Counted from the stretch's first letter, positions 1-7,315 are shown. The stretch: DNA of 11,998 nt from CAYXRK01 sp964467615 (GCA_964467615.1 CAYXRK010000153.1:1-11998); one strand, 5' to 3'. Numbers and translations: made by a program. Notes: generated by a model not told the origin, from the sequence alone.

Positions 1-233
1 GTTTCAGTTTTGGACCTGCCGCGAGGAACGGCATTCGCGTCGCGTGGGTGTTCGTGGTCGCGTACGTCATCGGATATGCCTGTGTCCGTTGGGTGTTGCG
101 GACGACCCTCGCGGAGTACGTGGATCAAAAACTGACGAAAAAGGCCGCGCGAAAAGCCGGCGCCATCGGCGATAAGGCGGCCCAGGCGGGTCCCGCGGCC
201 GCGGAAAGCGGAACGTCACAGGAGGGGCGGTAA
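1..233 (+). CDS. C-terminal end of an unknown membrane protein (partial)
   Basis: The reading frame is open from the left edge (frame starting at base 3) to a TAA at 231-233, so the gene begins outside the window. An internal GTG at 48 could be read as a start, but nothing upstream looks like a ribosome binding site, and a continuing gene is more likely. The visible part has one hydrophobic stretch (VAWVFVVAYVIGYACV) followed by a basic, Ala/Lys-rich tail of about 40 residues, as in a membrane protein ending in a cytoplasmic tail. Only 2 nt separate its stop from the next ATG, so it is probably translated in one operon with the foldase and M23 genes. I do not recognise the family; an envelope role is inferred from the neighbours only. 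Confidence 0.6.
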   Translation, partial: FSFGPAARNGIRVAWVFVVAYVIGYACVRWVLRTTLAEYVDQKLTKKAARKAGAIGDKAAQAGPAAAESGTSQEGR

Positions 234-235
234 GC

Positions 236-1309
236 ATGCGGCGGATACGTTTCTTCGCGCTAAGCGCAGGGATCGCGGGCGCGTTTTGCGCGATTGGCCA
301 GGCGCCAAATCTCTCGCGGATGGACGTGGTATTACGTTCGGTGCCCGACGGTCCCGTGGCCAAAGTGAACAACGTCAACATCACCCGCCTCGAATTCGCC
401 CAACTCTATCAAGCAAAACTTATTGAAGCGAGCCAACTGTCGGGAAAAGATGTCCCCGATGGCGCGCGCGTCGAGTTGGGGCTATGGACCCTCGGCACGC
501 TCATCGAGCAAGAACTGATCTACCAAGAGGGCCTCAAGCGGAAATTCAAATCCGATCCGGCGCTGTATGACCAGGCGTACAAAAGCCAAATGAAGCTCCT
601 TGCATCAATGCGCGACCTCAAGCCGGAGGAGGTCGAGGCCAAACTCTCAGAAGCGGAGCGGAAGCGCGTTCGCGAAGAGGTCGAGCGGGCGATCCTCGTC
701 GACACCATGCGCGAGACGATTCTCAAAGAGCAGGGGGTCGATGTCAGCGATGCCGAGATCAAAACCGAATTTGAAGAGAACAAACAATCGTTTGCCCGGC
801 CGGAAACCCTCCATCTCAAACAGATGACCTTTCCCCTCCCGAAGCCTGGACCCGGCGCGGAGAAGAAACGAGCGGCGGTCCGAAAGGCGGCCGACAACGC
901 ACTGGCGGCCATGCGCTCCGGCAAGAGCTTCGAAGGCGTGCTCAAGGACGTGGCCGGCGGCGACAACCCTGGACAAGGCGGCGACATGGGCCCCGTACCC
1001 GTCGCCCAACTGCCTCCGCCGATTGCCGAAGCGGCGTCAAAACTCCAGCCTGGCGCATTCAGCGGCGTCATCGAGGGCGACTTCGGGCTTCATATCATTC
1101 AACTCATCGAGGCCGGCGCGGGCTCTAACGCATCGATCAAGGACGCCGCGCCCTTCATTCGCCGCAAACTCGCGGCGCAACGCGGCGAAGAAGCCGTGCG
1201 CACCTATTGCGACAACCTCATCGCCAACGGAGCGGACGTGAAGGTCTATCTCGAACTCGAAAAAACGCTTCGGCTCGACCCGAAATACCGCGAGTTGCTG
1301 AAAGACTAA
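236..1309 (+). CDS. Exported parvulin-type peptidyl-prolyl isomerase (PpiC/SurA-like)
   Basis: The 357-residue product would act as a periplasmic foldase, assisting proline isomerisation and outer-membrane or secreted protein folding. Residues 1-22 form a signal peptide (MRRIRFFALSAGIAGAFCAI). Residues about 40-180 are a helical, charged SurA-N-like chaperone region, beginning with the typical VAKVNNVNITRLEF segment. A parvulin rotamase domain follows at about 187-293, with LHLKQMTFP, the GQGGDMGPVPVAQLPPPIAEA loop region and the closing DFGLHIIQLIEA strand, all hallmarks of the PpiC family. A helical tail of about 60 residues ends the protein. There is one rotamase domain rather than the two of E. 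coli SurA, which brings it closer to PrsA/PpiC-type proteins. A lipobox is absent (the Cys at 18 follows Phe), so it is probably soluble. The ATG is preceded by GGAGGGG at 221-227 at good spacing. It sits 22 nt before the M23 gene, suggesting co-transcription. Confidence 0.88.
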   Translation: MRRIRFFALSAGIAGAFCAIGQAPNLSRMDVVLRSVPDGPVAKVNNVNITRLEFAQLYQAKLIEASQLSGKDVPDGARVELGLWTLGTLIEQELIYQEGLKRKFKSDPALYDQAYKSQMKLLASMRDLKPEEVEAKLSEAERKRVREEVERAILVDTMRETILKEQGVDVSDAEIKTEFEENKQSFARPETLHLKQMTFPLPKPGPGAEKKRAAVRKAADNALAAMRSGKSFEGVLKDVAGGDNPGQGGDMGPVPVAQLPPPIAEAASKLQPGAFSGVIEGDFGLHIIQLIEAGAGSNASIKDAAPFIRRKLAAQRGEEAVRTYCDNLIANGADVKVYLELEKTLRLDPKYRELLKD

Positions 1310-1331
1310 CGGCGCAGAGTCGGGGGGAACG

Positions 1332-3263
1332 GTGCTTCTCTACGCATTCGCCGCGGTCCTCGCCGCAGCCGGCGAGACAGAATACCAGTGGCCGCTCGAA
1401 CTCCCGCGCGCCCTCACCTCCAGCTTCGCCGAATATCGCGCGGGCCGCTTTCACATGGGCATCGATCTTCGCACCGGTCCCATCGGCCAACCCGTACACG
1501 CCGCGGACGAGGGTTTTGTCGAGCGAGTCCGCTGCTCTCCCTACGGCTACGGCAAGGCGGTCTACCTGCGCCTGCGCGACGGCAACTCCGTCGTCTACGG
1601 CCACCTTGACGATTACAACGACGAGTTGCGGGCTTTCGTCCGGGCCGAACAACATCACCAAGAGTCCTACACCGTGGACGTAACTCCGGCCGCCGGCCAA
1701 TTTCCCGTTACTCGCGGCCAACTCATCGCGTTTTCCGGCCAAACCGGAATCGGCGTTCCCCATCTCCACTACGAAATTCGCAACGCCGCCGGCGAGCCCA
1801 TCAATCCCCGCCTCATCGGCGTTACCTGGCCGGACTCGACCCCGCCCCTCATCCGAAAAATCGCCGTCGCGCCAGCGTCGCCAAATGCAACAGTCGATGG
1901 AGACTACCTCCCCGTGGTCCTTGACGTTGCCCGGCAGCCCGATGGCAGTTTTCGCACTCGTCCGATTCGCGCGAATGGTCCCATCGTCTTCTCTGTTGAC
2001 GTAGTCGATCCCGCCAATAACGGCGACTCCCGCTTGGGCATACACACCCTCGCCGCGGAGTTCGGCGGCATCGAGATATTCAGCATCGTCCACGACCGCG
2101 TCTCCTACGATCACGGCCAGGACGGCGGGGTCGCTTACCACCCCTACCTCCTCGACGAAGGGCGCTTCCTTACTCTCTTTCGCTGGCCCGGCAATCGCAC
2201 CTATATATACAGTGTCTCGAACGGCGACGGCCGATGGCCCGCCCAATCCGGCGAAGTCCACGTCAACGCCACGGATTTCTGGGACAACGCGGTCTCCGTT
2301 GTCGTCCCCATCGAAGCCGCTGAAATTGCACCGCCCCCGGCGCCCAGTTCGCAGAACTCGACAGGTCAATCGGATATCGATTGCTTCGCCGACTGGCTCG
2401 TCATCTCGGCGCGCTTCTCCGCCGCCGAAGAGACGCCCCCAACCGTTGTCCTTTCGGGCGACGAGAACGGGCCGCTCCCAATGAATCGCGTCGACGCCAA
2501 AACGTTTCGCCTCGCCTACGCGCCCGCGGCCGGCGCTCGCCGCGTAGTTATCGACGTCGAACACCCAAGAATCGCATCTAATCCCCGCGAGTTCTTCATC
2601 ACGCACCGAGGCGATTCCGAAGCCTCGGCCGAGTTGCGCGGCCTTCAAGTCCGCGTCTCGCCGGACTCACCGTATGGGACGTTGTTTGTCCGCGTCTACA
2701 ACAAAGATGAAGCCGCCGGTCCAGGATTGAAGCGCATCGGCGACGTTTACGCCGCGTGGCCCTCCGCGGCCCCAATCGATGCGCCAGTCGAGCTGTCGTT
2801 TCCATTTCCCGCGGGGGCAAAGAACGAATCGCGCGTGGCCGCGTATCGAAGGTCCGGTTCCGCATGGAGTTGGGCAGGCGGCGAACGGCGCGGAGATCGC
2901 CTCGTCGTGCAGACCGGCTCTCTCGGCGCCTACGCCCTGCACGAAGACACCGCGCCGCCCGTCATCACGGTAGAGTCGCCCAACGAGGGACCTGCCTCGA
3001 AGGGACCGCGACCCCGCATCCGCGCTCGAATAGCCGACGAGGGCAGCGGTGTCGCCGACTTCAAGATCACGTGCAACGGCGAGTGGCTGCTTGCGGAATA
3101 CGATCCCGAGCAGGGAATACTCGAATGGGAACGAGATACGGACTTACCTACAGGCGTCAGTTCACTCGTGTTCTATGTATCTGATCGATCCGGCAACACG
3201 AGCGAACGCACGCTCTCGTTCGTGAGAAACGCTCCGGGATCGCCATCCGATGACGCTGATTAA
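1332..3263 (+). CDS. Secreted M23-family metallopeptidase with C-terminal Ig-like domain
   Basis: The 643-residue protein carries a LytM/M23 zinc peptidase domain near its N-terminus, the fold of enzymes that cut peptide cross-links in peptidoglycan. A short signal peptide (MLLYAFAAVLAAAG) leads into the domain at about residues 35-165. All M23 signature residues are visible: H41-x3-D45 (HMGID), H91 in VVYGHLDD and H144-x-H146 (HLHYEI), so it looks catalytically competent rather than a degenerate activator. An insertion of about 40 residues separates the YGHL and HLHYE motifs. The remaining 470 residues are beta-rich; about 537-632 resembles a bacterial Ig-like domain with a DEGSGVADFKI motif and YVSDRSGNTSE ending. 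The function of the middle part is unknown. The start is a GTG with a G-rich but unorthodox ribosome site at 1322-1327; no better in-frame start precedes the signal peptide. It follows the foldase gene by 22 nt. No convincing terminator follows it. Confidence 0.85.
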   Translation: MLLYAFAAVLAAAGETEYQWPLELPRALTSSFAEYRAGRFHMGIDLRTGPIGQPVHAADEGFVERVRCSPYGYGKAVYLRLRDGNSVVYGHLDDYNDELRAFVRAEQHHQESYTVDVTPAAGQFPVTRGQLIAFSGQTGIGVPHLHYEIRNAAGEPINPRLIGVTWPDSTPPLIRKIAVAPASPNATVDGDYLPVVLDVARQPDGSFRTRPIRANGPIVFSVDVVDPANNGDSRLGIHTLAAEFGGIEIFSIVHDRVSYDHGQDGGVAYHPYLLDEGRFLTLFRWPGNRTYIYSVSNGDGRWPAQSGEVHVNATDFWDNAVSVVVPIEAAEIAPPPAPSSQNSTGQSDIDCFADWLVISARFSAAEETPPTVVLSGDENGPLPMNRVDAKTFRLAYAPAAGARRVVIDVEHPRIASNPREFFITHRGDSEASAELRGLQVRVSPDSPYGTLFVRVYNKDEAAGPGLKRIGDVYAAWPSAAPIDAPVELSFPFPAGAKNESRVAAYRRSGSAWSWAGGERRGDRLVVQTGSLGAYALHEDTAPPVITVESPNEGPASKGPRPRIRARIADEGSGVADFKITCNGEWLLAEYDPEQGILEWERDTDLPTGVSSLVFYVSDRSGNTSERTLSFVRNAPGSPSDDAD

Positions 3264-3352
3264 AGCACGGCACCGCGCGATCCGGTAGACCGATGGCCCA
3301 ACGATTTTCTTGGTTCGGCTGCGGCGGTTACGTGCGTTGGCCCGTAACTCTA

Positions 3353-3401
3353 GGCGTAACAACGATTTACGCCACTGTTAGAATTCGCCCTAGGCGGCGA
3401 A
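3353..3401. other. Two small perfect hairpins upstream of the surface-protein promoter
   Basis: GGCGTAA (3353-3359) pairs perfectly with TTACGCC (3367-3373), and TTCGCC (3384-3389) pairs perfectly with GGCGAA (3396-3401). CTAGGCG occurs twice, at 3350-3356 and 3390-3396. Neither hairpin has a U-tract, so they are not classical terminators. They lie about 90 nt after the M23 stop and 40-90 nt before the -35 at 3444. They could be mRNA-end stems, operators or chance. The rest of the stretch from 3264 to 3443 shows nothing I can assign. Confidence 0.3.
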
Positions 3402-3443
3402 ATATACGCAATCCGCTTCCATTGTAATTGATCGTTTTTCCTC

Positions 3444-3472
3444 TTGACAGCGGTGGGCCTTTTGGTTATCAT
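3444..3472 (+). promoter_or_regulatory. Strong sigma-70 promoter of the surface-protein gene
   Basis: A consensus -35 TTGACA (3444-3449) is separated by exactly 17 nt from a -10 TATCAT (3467-3472, 5 of 6 consensus). Transcription should begin at about 3479, giving a leader of about 345 nt before the ATG at 3824. It is the best promoter in the window and suggests high expression of the downstream gene. Confidence 0.75.
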
Positions 3473-3479
3473 GGCGGTG

Positions 3480-3823
3480 AATCGGGGAAGGAGATGCCTG
3501 AATCTCACCCATTTACGCCGGGTTTGTAGGCACCCTCCGTTAGTAAAAATTTGTTTCGAAGGGAGGTGGTTGTGACCGCAGACGCGCTGGGCGTGCGGCC
3601 ACGGTTTCGTGGCAAACACTAATGGAGGGTCCCTTGACGCGTAGTTCGCGCCAAGGACCGATTGAAAGCCGGTACCGCCCGTCGATGGGTGGCCCGGCGA
3701 TACGAAATTTGAGGTAGTGCTCTCTTGTATGGTCATCCAGTTCGGGGGGAAGGCCGGAGGGAGTTTGGCAATCATTGATGACTGCTCAACATGGGCAGTC
3801 AACGGAAAAGGAAGGGCTAATTT
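3480..3823 (+). promoter_or_regulatory. Long structured 5' leader RNA of unknown class
   Basis: The leader can form, in order: GAGAT/ATCTC; a 13-bp helix pairing 3532-3544 (ACCCTCCGTTAGT) with 3618-3630 (ACTAATGGAGGGT) with one G-U pair; inside it, a stem pairing 3576-3579 and 3582-3585 with 3591-3598, and a 5-bp CCACG/CGTGG hairpin with GTTT loop at 3599-3612; then a hairpin at 3628-3659 (CTTG/CAAG extended by CGCG/CGCG); a hairpin at 3668-3698 (GCCGG/CCGGC over CCGCCC/GGGTGG); a weaker stem at 3700-3730; and a 7-bp TGACTGC/GCAGTCA hairpin at 3779-3801. The gene's ribosome site GGAAGGG (3810-3816) follows, 7 nt before the ATG. I compared it from memory with T-box, c-di-GMP, TPP, fluoride and cobalamin signatures and saw no match. 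No U-tract terminator lies within it, so control, if any, would be at translation or RNA stability. It could also be a copy of a dispersed repeat. Confidence 0.5.
3572..3622 (+). CDS. Candidate leader peptide, 16 residues
   Basis: A GTG at 3572 sits 5 nt after the core of a near-ideal ribosome site (GGGAGGTGG, 3561-3569), stronger than that of most real genes here. It opens a 16-codon frame, MTADALGVRPRFRGKH, with TAA at 3620-3622. The C-terminal half is strongly basic (RPRFRGKH). The ORF lies wholly within the loop of the 13-bp leader helix, and its stop codon is part of the helix's 3' strand, so a terminating ribosome would prevent that helix. The GTG can itself pair with CAC at 3600-3602. 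It may be a regulatory leader peptide, or the G-rich run may be purely an RNA structural element. I do not recognise the peptide. Existence as a translated product is inference. Confidence 0.33.
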   Translation: MTADALGVRPRFRGKH

Positions 3824-6343
3824 ATGCAAAGGAATAGGGTAATTGGAGCCTTGGCGATCGCCTTGGTTCTCGTGATGCCCGGCGTTGCCTTCGGGCAACA
3901 GATTGCGGGCGTCACCGAAGTGTCGATGGAGACTGCATTCGACCAGCACGACGCACTGACCGGGCTGATTAATTTTGACAGCGATTTCGACGGTTTCGGC
4001 GTAGCGACGCGCATTATGATGGCATCGTTTGGCAGACTCTCGTCGGCCAACTTGGTCCCGGCCGCCGTTGTCACGGCGTTCAATGCGAACCGGGCGCTCG
4101 CCACCGCGGGTTCCAACGCAACATTGAACACGATCGTGCCGGGCTACATCATACAATCCGCGTATCTTGCGACCATCTTTTGTGACACCGATGGTTCGAG
4201 TGATGCGTACGCGGTCATCCAAGGTTTCGCCGATGCGTTAGGCGCGCCGAACGGCGCCCTGACCGACCTCAGCGCGTACGACTGCACGGCCGCCGCCGCG
4301 ATGAGGTCGGCAATTTTCAGCGAACTCGGCTTTGCCCAACAGTCTGTGCAGATCACGGGCCCGGACGAAGTGTTCATTGCGTTCGACTCACCGTTTACGG
4401 CGGCGACGGTCGATCTGGACAATCCGGCGTTCTCTGAAACGCATACGTTCTCTTCGTCGAATACCGCCGTGATGGTGGTGAGTGCGGCCGGCGTCGCCCG
4501 TGGCGTTATAGCTGGTAGCGCGGGCGTCGTTGCCACCGGCAACACATCGACCCTCACTGCGACAAAGACCGTTACGGTCCGCGCCGGTGCTTGGTTCGAA
4601 CTGTGCGACTGGGACGACATATTCACCAGTGAAGGCTCAACTTTGACGCTTGCGGCCGGTTGCGATTTCTTCGGCACGAGCGTATACCAAGACGTTGACG
4701 GTATTTCCGTCGGCGCCGATGGTGTGCCGGACAACTTCCAAGTGACGTTGCTGGCGTTCGTTCTGTGCCGCGAAGCGGATTTCATCGGTCCGGAGTCAAA
4801 AGTCAGCCCGCCGGACGGCGAAACAGTCGAGAACCAGTTCCAGGCCAATACGGCGTACTTCGCCCGGGCTTGGACCCAGTACCAGGGTATCCTCGACTGG
4901 AACGCTAACGGCCTGACCACCATCAGTATAACCGGTGCGGTGCCGTTCACGGGTCTCGGAGGAAGCATCGTCCTCACGGCGAGTTCAAACAATGTTCTGG
5001 ATACGACGTTTAATTTTGAAGCGATCAATCCGAACATAGTGAGCATCGTGTCGTCCACGGCCACAACCGTTACGGTAAAGGCGGAAGCTGAAGGTACCGG
5101 CGTGATCTCCGCGACGGGCATCACCAGCGGCTTTAGCCATCTCGCTGCTATAGCGGTTGACGATATTACGACCAACAATCTCTTCATTTCGGGCAACAAC
5201 GATCTGAACGAAGGTCAGACCGACACCTGGACTGCCTCGACGGTCGGCCCGGCCTCGGCCCAGTCGTATTCGTGGCTCTCCGGCGCTCCGACCGTTGCTA
5301 CTGTTATAGCGACAAGCAACAACACAGCACTCGTTACGGCGATTCTTGGTACGTTCGCAGGCAATCCCGTGACCATCACCGCCACTGGCGGCGTGGCCGG
5401 ATCTGTGAACAAGACCATAAAAATCTTCCTGGGCGAGAACTGCAGCGAAGCCAAGGAAGCCGAGGAAGACAAGGACCATAACGAGGGTAGTTCGGTTTCA
5501 GGGGCCAAGGACGTGTATCATAACGTCGTCAACCTTTGGGCCACTGGCGAGCAAGGTGGTGCGCATGCTGAAGTCACGGCTTTGGCTGGTGCGCCGACTG
5601 CTGCTGCTCTCCAATCCGGTATCTTCAACGGCCTCACGGCCCTTGAGGGCGCAAATACGGGCGCGAGAAAGATCGCGAGCGCGCTGGTCGGCGCGTCGGC
5701 GGTTTCGAACTTCGTCGTTGCGCAAAATGGACTCACCCAGGAAACCGCCGGAGTGGGTGCGGCGGTATTCAATGGTACCGGTCTGGGTTTCCCGGTAACT
5801 TTGGGAGCGTTCTTCCAGGGTGTGGGAGGCACATCGATTACCTCCGTCAACGCCTTGGCTGCGGCGGTGATCTCGAACACGACGGCCTTGGCGTCGCCGG
5901 CGAGTGCGGCGAACTCGGCCATCCGCGCGATGCGCTCGAATGCGACTCTCTTGGTTGCGGCCACGGCCGCGCTGGTGAAGCCGGTGTTCAACGATCTCGA
6001 CCTGTTCATCTACGGGTCGAATGTTGAGACGAAGTTCCCAGGCATCGATCCGTTCGATGATGATACGGTGTTCAGCCCTATCGCAACGGAGTCACCGGTA
6101 AGGCATCCGCAAGATCTGACCAACCAGCAATACGCCGACGGTATCGACGATTTGATCAACGACGACTTCGACGGTGTTTCGGAGTTGGGCGGTGATGAGT
6201 ACGACTTCGTCGCGCTGGTGACGGGTGAAGATCTGCTCGCGATAGGTAGCCCGTTCCTGCCCGCGGCTGGCGCTCTGGCGCTCGGCTTGCTGGCTGGTGG
6301 GGTCGCCTTCTCTGCGGCGCGTCGCCTTCGCCGGAACAAGTAG
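3824..6343 (+). CDS. Large secreted Ig-like repeat surface protein with C-terminal anchor
   Basis: The 839-residue product has a classical signal peptide (residues 1-24, cleavage after VAFG). Residues about 25-170 are an unfamiliar Ala-rich domain containing two cysteines. At least three beta-sandwich segments follow: about 174-256 is Big_2-like, with the typical FSSSNTAVMVVSAAGVARG pattern, and similar repeats lie at about 366-446 and 447-537. An acidic linker (EAKEAEEDKDHNEG) leads to an Ala/Gly/Thr-rich region with helix-like repeats. The end is tripartite: LPAAG, a 17-residue hydrophobic helix, and RRLRRNK, the layout of PEP-CTERM-like or sortase-type anchors, though it matches no named signal exactly. 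The product is therefore probably displayed on or anchored in the outer envelope. A strong promoter, long leader, good ribosome site and strong terminator make it a self-contained single-gene unit. No catalytic motif is visible; a structural or adhesive role is inference. Confidence 0.8.
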   Translation: MQRNRVIGALAIALVLVMPGVAFGQQIAGVTEVSMETAFDQHDALTGLINFDSDFDGFGVATRIMMASFGRLSSANLVPAAVVTAFNANRALATAGSNATLNTIVPGYIIQSAYLATIFCDTDGSSDAYAVIQGFADALGAPNGALTDLSAYDCTAAAAMRSAIFSELGFAQQSVQITGPDEVFIAFDSPFTAATVDLDNPAFSETHTFSSSNTAVMVVSAAGVARGVIAGSAGVVATGNTSTLTATKTVTVRAGAWFELCDWDDIFTSEGSTLTLAAGCDFFGTSVYQDVDGISVGADGVPDNFQVTLLAFVLCREADFIGPESKVSPPDGETVENQFQANTAYFARAWTQYQGILDWNANGLTTISITGAVPFTGLGGSIVLTASSNNVLDTTFNFEAINPNIVSIVSSTATTVTVKAEAEGTGVISATGITSGFSHLAAIAVDDITTNNLFISGNNDLNEGQTDTWTASTVGPASAQSYSWLSGAPTVATVIATSNNTALVTAILGTFAGNPVTITATGGVAGSVNKTIKIFLGENCSEAKEAEEDKDHNEGSSVSGAKDVYHNVVNLWATGEQGGAHAEVTALAGAPTAAALQSGIFNGLTALEGANTGARKIASALVGASAVSNFVVAQNGLTQETAGVGAAVFNGTGLGFPVTLGAFFQGVGGTSITSVNALAAAVISNTTALASPASAANSAIRAMRSNATLLVAATAALVKPVFNDLDLFIYGSNVETKFPGIDPFDDDTVFSPIATESPVRHPQDLTNQQYADGIDDLINDDFDGVSELGGDEYDFVALVTGEDLLAIGSPFLPAAGALALGLLAGGVAFSAARRLRRNK

Positions 6344-6351
6344 TAGAATAG

Positions 6352-6374
6352 ACAAAGGCCTCAGCGGCCCTTGT
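6352..6374 (+). other. Small hairpin ahead of the terminator
   Basis: ACAA plus GGCC pairs with GGCC plus TTGT around a TCAGC loop, with one A-C mismatch in the stem. It begins 8 nt after the surface-protein stop and just before the main terminator. It could protect the mRNA 3' end or help pausing. Confidence 0.35.
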
Positions 6375-6385
6375 TGATAGAATCT

Positions 6386-6424
6386 GCGGGCCGTCACCTT
6401 CGGGTGGCGGCCCGCTCAGTTTTT
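6386..6424 (+). terminator. Intrinsic terminator of the surface-protein gene
   Basis: GCGGGCCGTCACC (6386-6398) pairs with GGTGGCGGCCCGC (6403-6415) over 13 bp with a single wobble. The loop is the stabilising UUCG tetraloop, and the stem is followed by TCAGTTTTT. It lies 43 nt after the stop at 6343 and isolates the gene from the TPR gene downstream. Confidence 0.93.
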
Positions 6425-6483
6425 GTGAGTGATCGATTCGATTTCGCGTCGGCCCAGGTCGGCGCTGGGGTGTAACTGAGTCG

Positions 6484-6509
6484 TTGAACTTCGGACCTTG
6501 AACGTCGGA
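6484..6509 (+). repeat. Tandem 12-mer with 14-nt period upstream of the TPR gene
   Basis: TTGAACTTCGGA (6484-6495) is repeated as TTGAACGTCGGA (6498-6509), 11 of 12 identical. Each copy starts with a -35-like TTGAAC, but no good -10 lies 16-18 nt downstream of either. It sits about 60 nt before the TPR-gene start, so it could be a regulator-binding direct repeat. The remainder of the 6425-6567 gap shows nothing else. Confidence 0.3.
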
Positions 6510-6567
6510 TTCGGCCTCGCCGTTTCCTCGCGCATCTCAACGTGCTGCCCTTGAAGGTAACGAGACG

Positions 6568-7287
6568 ATGGCGCAATTGGACATGATTGGCCCCGTAGTC
6601 CTGCTGGTCCTCATCGATATCAGTCTCTACGTCGTCCTCAAAATGTTCGTCGCGGTAAATTGGAACAACGGCGGCGCGGTCCCCCTCTGGCTTTCCCTCG
6701 CGCTCTGTGTCTCCGTCGCCATAGGCCACCTGGCCGCCGCCGTCTACCTCCTGATTCAATTGGACACACCGGGGAAGGCGGGTTTCGCGGTGACCGCATT
6801 GACACTATCCGGCTTCGCGCCGGTCTCCCAATCGTTCCGCATGGTCGTCAACAGCATCGCCGTACACAGCGTCGACCAAATGTACGGTTGGCACTCCGAG
6901 GCCTCTGTCGCGACCTACGACATGAGTAAGGGGCGCCGCCTCGCGCTGGCCGGCCGCCATCACGACGCGATTCGCGAATACCGCAAATGTTTCGACCAGG
7001 ACCCCTCGAACTCGGAAGCGCTGTTCGCCATCGCGGGCATTTACCTAAGCATGAACGACCTCGAATCCGCCATCCGAGGCTACCGCGACATCATTCATCG
7101 CTTCACCGAGGGAAGCGTCGAGTGGACCAACGCCGCCTATCAATTGGCCATGGTCTACGAACGAAACGTCGGTGACGTAGACATGGCAAAGGACCTCTTC
7201 CGTGAAGTCATCCGCCGCCGTCCGGAGTCCAACGTCGGCCGCCTCGCCGCCGACCGCCTCCGCGAAATGGCCGCCGCCTCGAACTAG
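6568..7287 (+). CDS. Membrane protein with three N-terminal helices and C-terminal TPRs
   Basis: The 239-residue product has hydrophobic segments at about 7-30 (MIGPVVLLVLIDISLYVVL), 39-64 (LWLSLALCVSVAIGHLAAAV) and 71-88, so it should sit in the inner membrane. Residues about 115-225 contain two to three tetratricopeptide repeats, recognisable from GRHHDAIREYRKCFDQDP, the SNSEALFAIAGIYL helix and VDMAKDLFREVIRRRPES. TPRs normally bind partner proteins, so an assembly or scaffolding role is plausible, but the partner is unknown. The ATG has a modest ribosome site (AAGG, 6555-6558). It lies alone between the upstream terminator and the inverted repeat at 7316, so its job cannot be read from an operon. 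I do not recognise a named family. Confidence 0.75.
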   Translation: MAQLDMIGPVVLLVLIDISLYVVLKMFVAVNWNNGGAVPLWLSLALCVSVAIGHLAAAVYLLIQLDTPGKAGFAVTALTLSGFAPVSQSFRMVVNSIAVHSVDQMYGWHSEASVATYDMSKGRRLALAGRHHDAIREYRKCFDQDPSNSEALFAIAGIYLSMNDLESAIRGYRDIIHRFTEGSVEWTNAAYQLAMVYERNVGDVDMAKDLFREVIRRRPESNVGRLAADRLREMAAASN

Positions 7288-7315
7288 CTATTCTTCGAGC
7301 GGCCGTCGCGTTACC

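Noticed and set aside
1218..2648. A 476-codon minus-strand frame opposite the M23 gene.
   Set aside because: The M23 frame carries intact catalytic motifs; the antisense frame is a GC-rich shadow with no recognisable domain.
3353..3401. The two hairpins as a terminator for the M23 gene.
   Set aside because: Neither is followed by a run of T, and the stems are short.
3622..3717. A second small frame starting with ATG that overlaps the mini-ORF stop (TAATG), 31 codons.
   Set aside because: It has no ribosome site of its own and runs through the two strongest hairpins of the leader; coupling is possible but I see no protein-like signal.
3480..3720. T-box or c-di-GMP riboswitch in the leader.
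   Set aside because: GGTGGTTGTGACCGC only loosely resembles the T-box core, with no specifier stem or terminator/antiterminator pair, and the conserved c-di-GMP cores are missing.
3350..4222. A 290-codon open frame on the minus strand over the leader and the start of the surface gene.
   Set aside because: It lies antisense to the promoter, leader and signal peptide, has low-complexity mixed composition and no ribosome site. Similar antisense frames arise when a repeat or GC-rich DNA lacks stops.
4144..5199. A 351-codon minus-strand frame opposite the surface-protein gene.
   Set aside because: The sense frame has a signal peptide, Ig-like repeats, promoter and terminator; the antisense frame has none of these.
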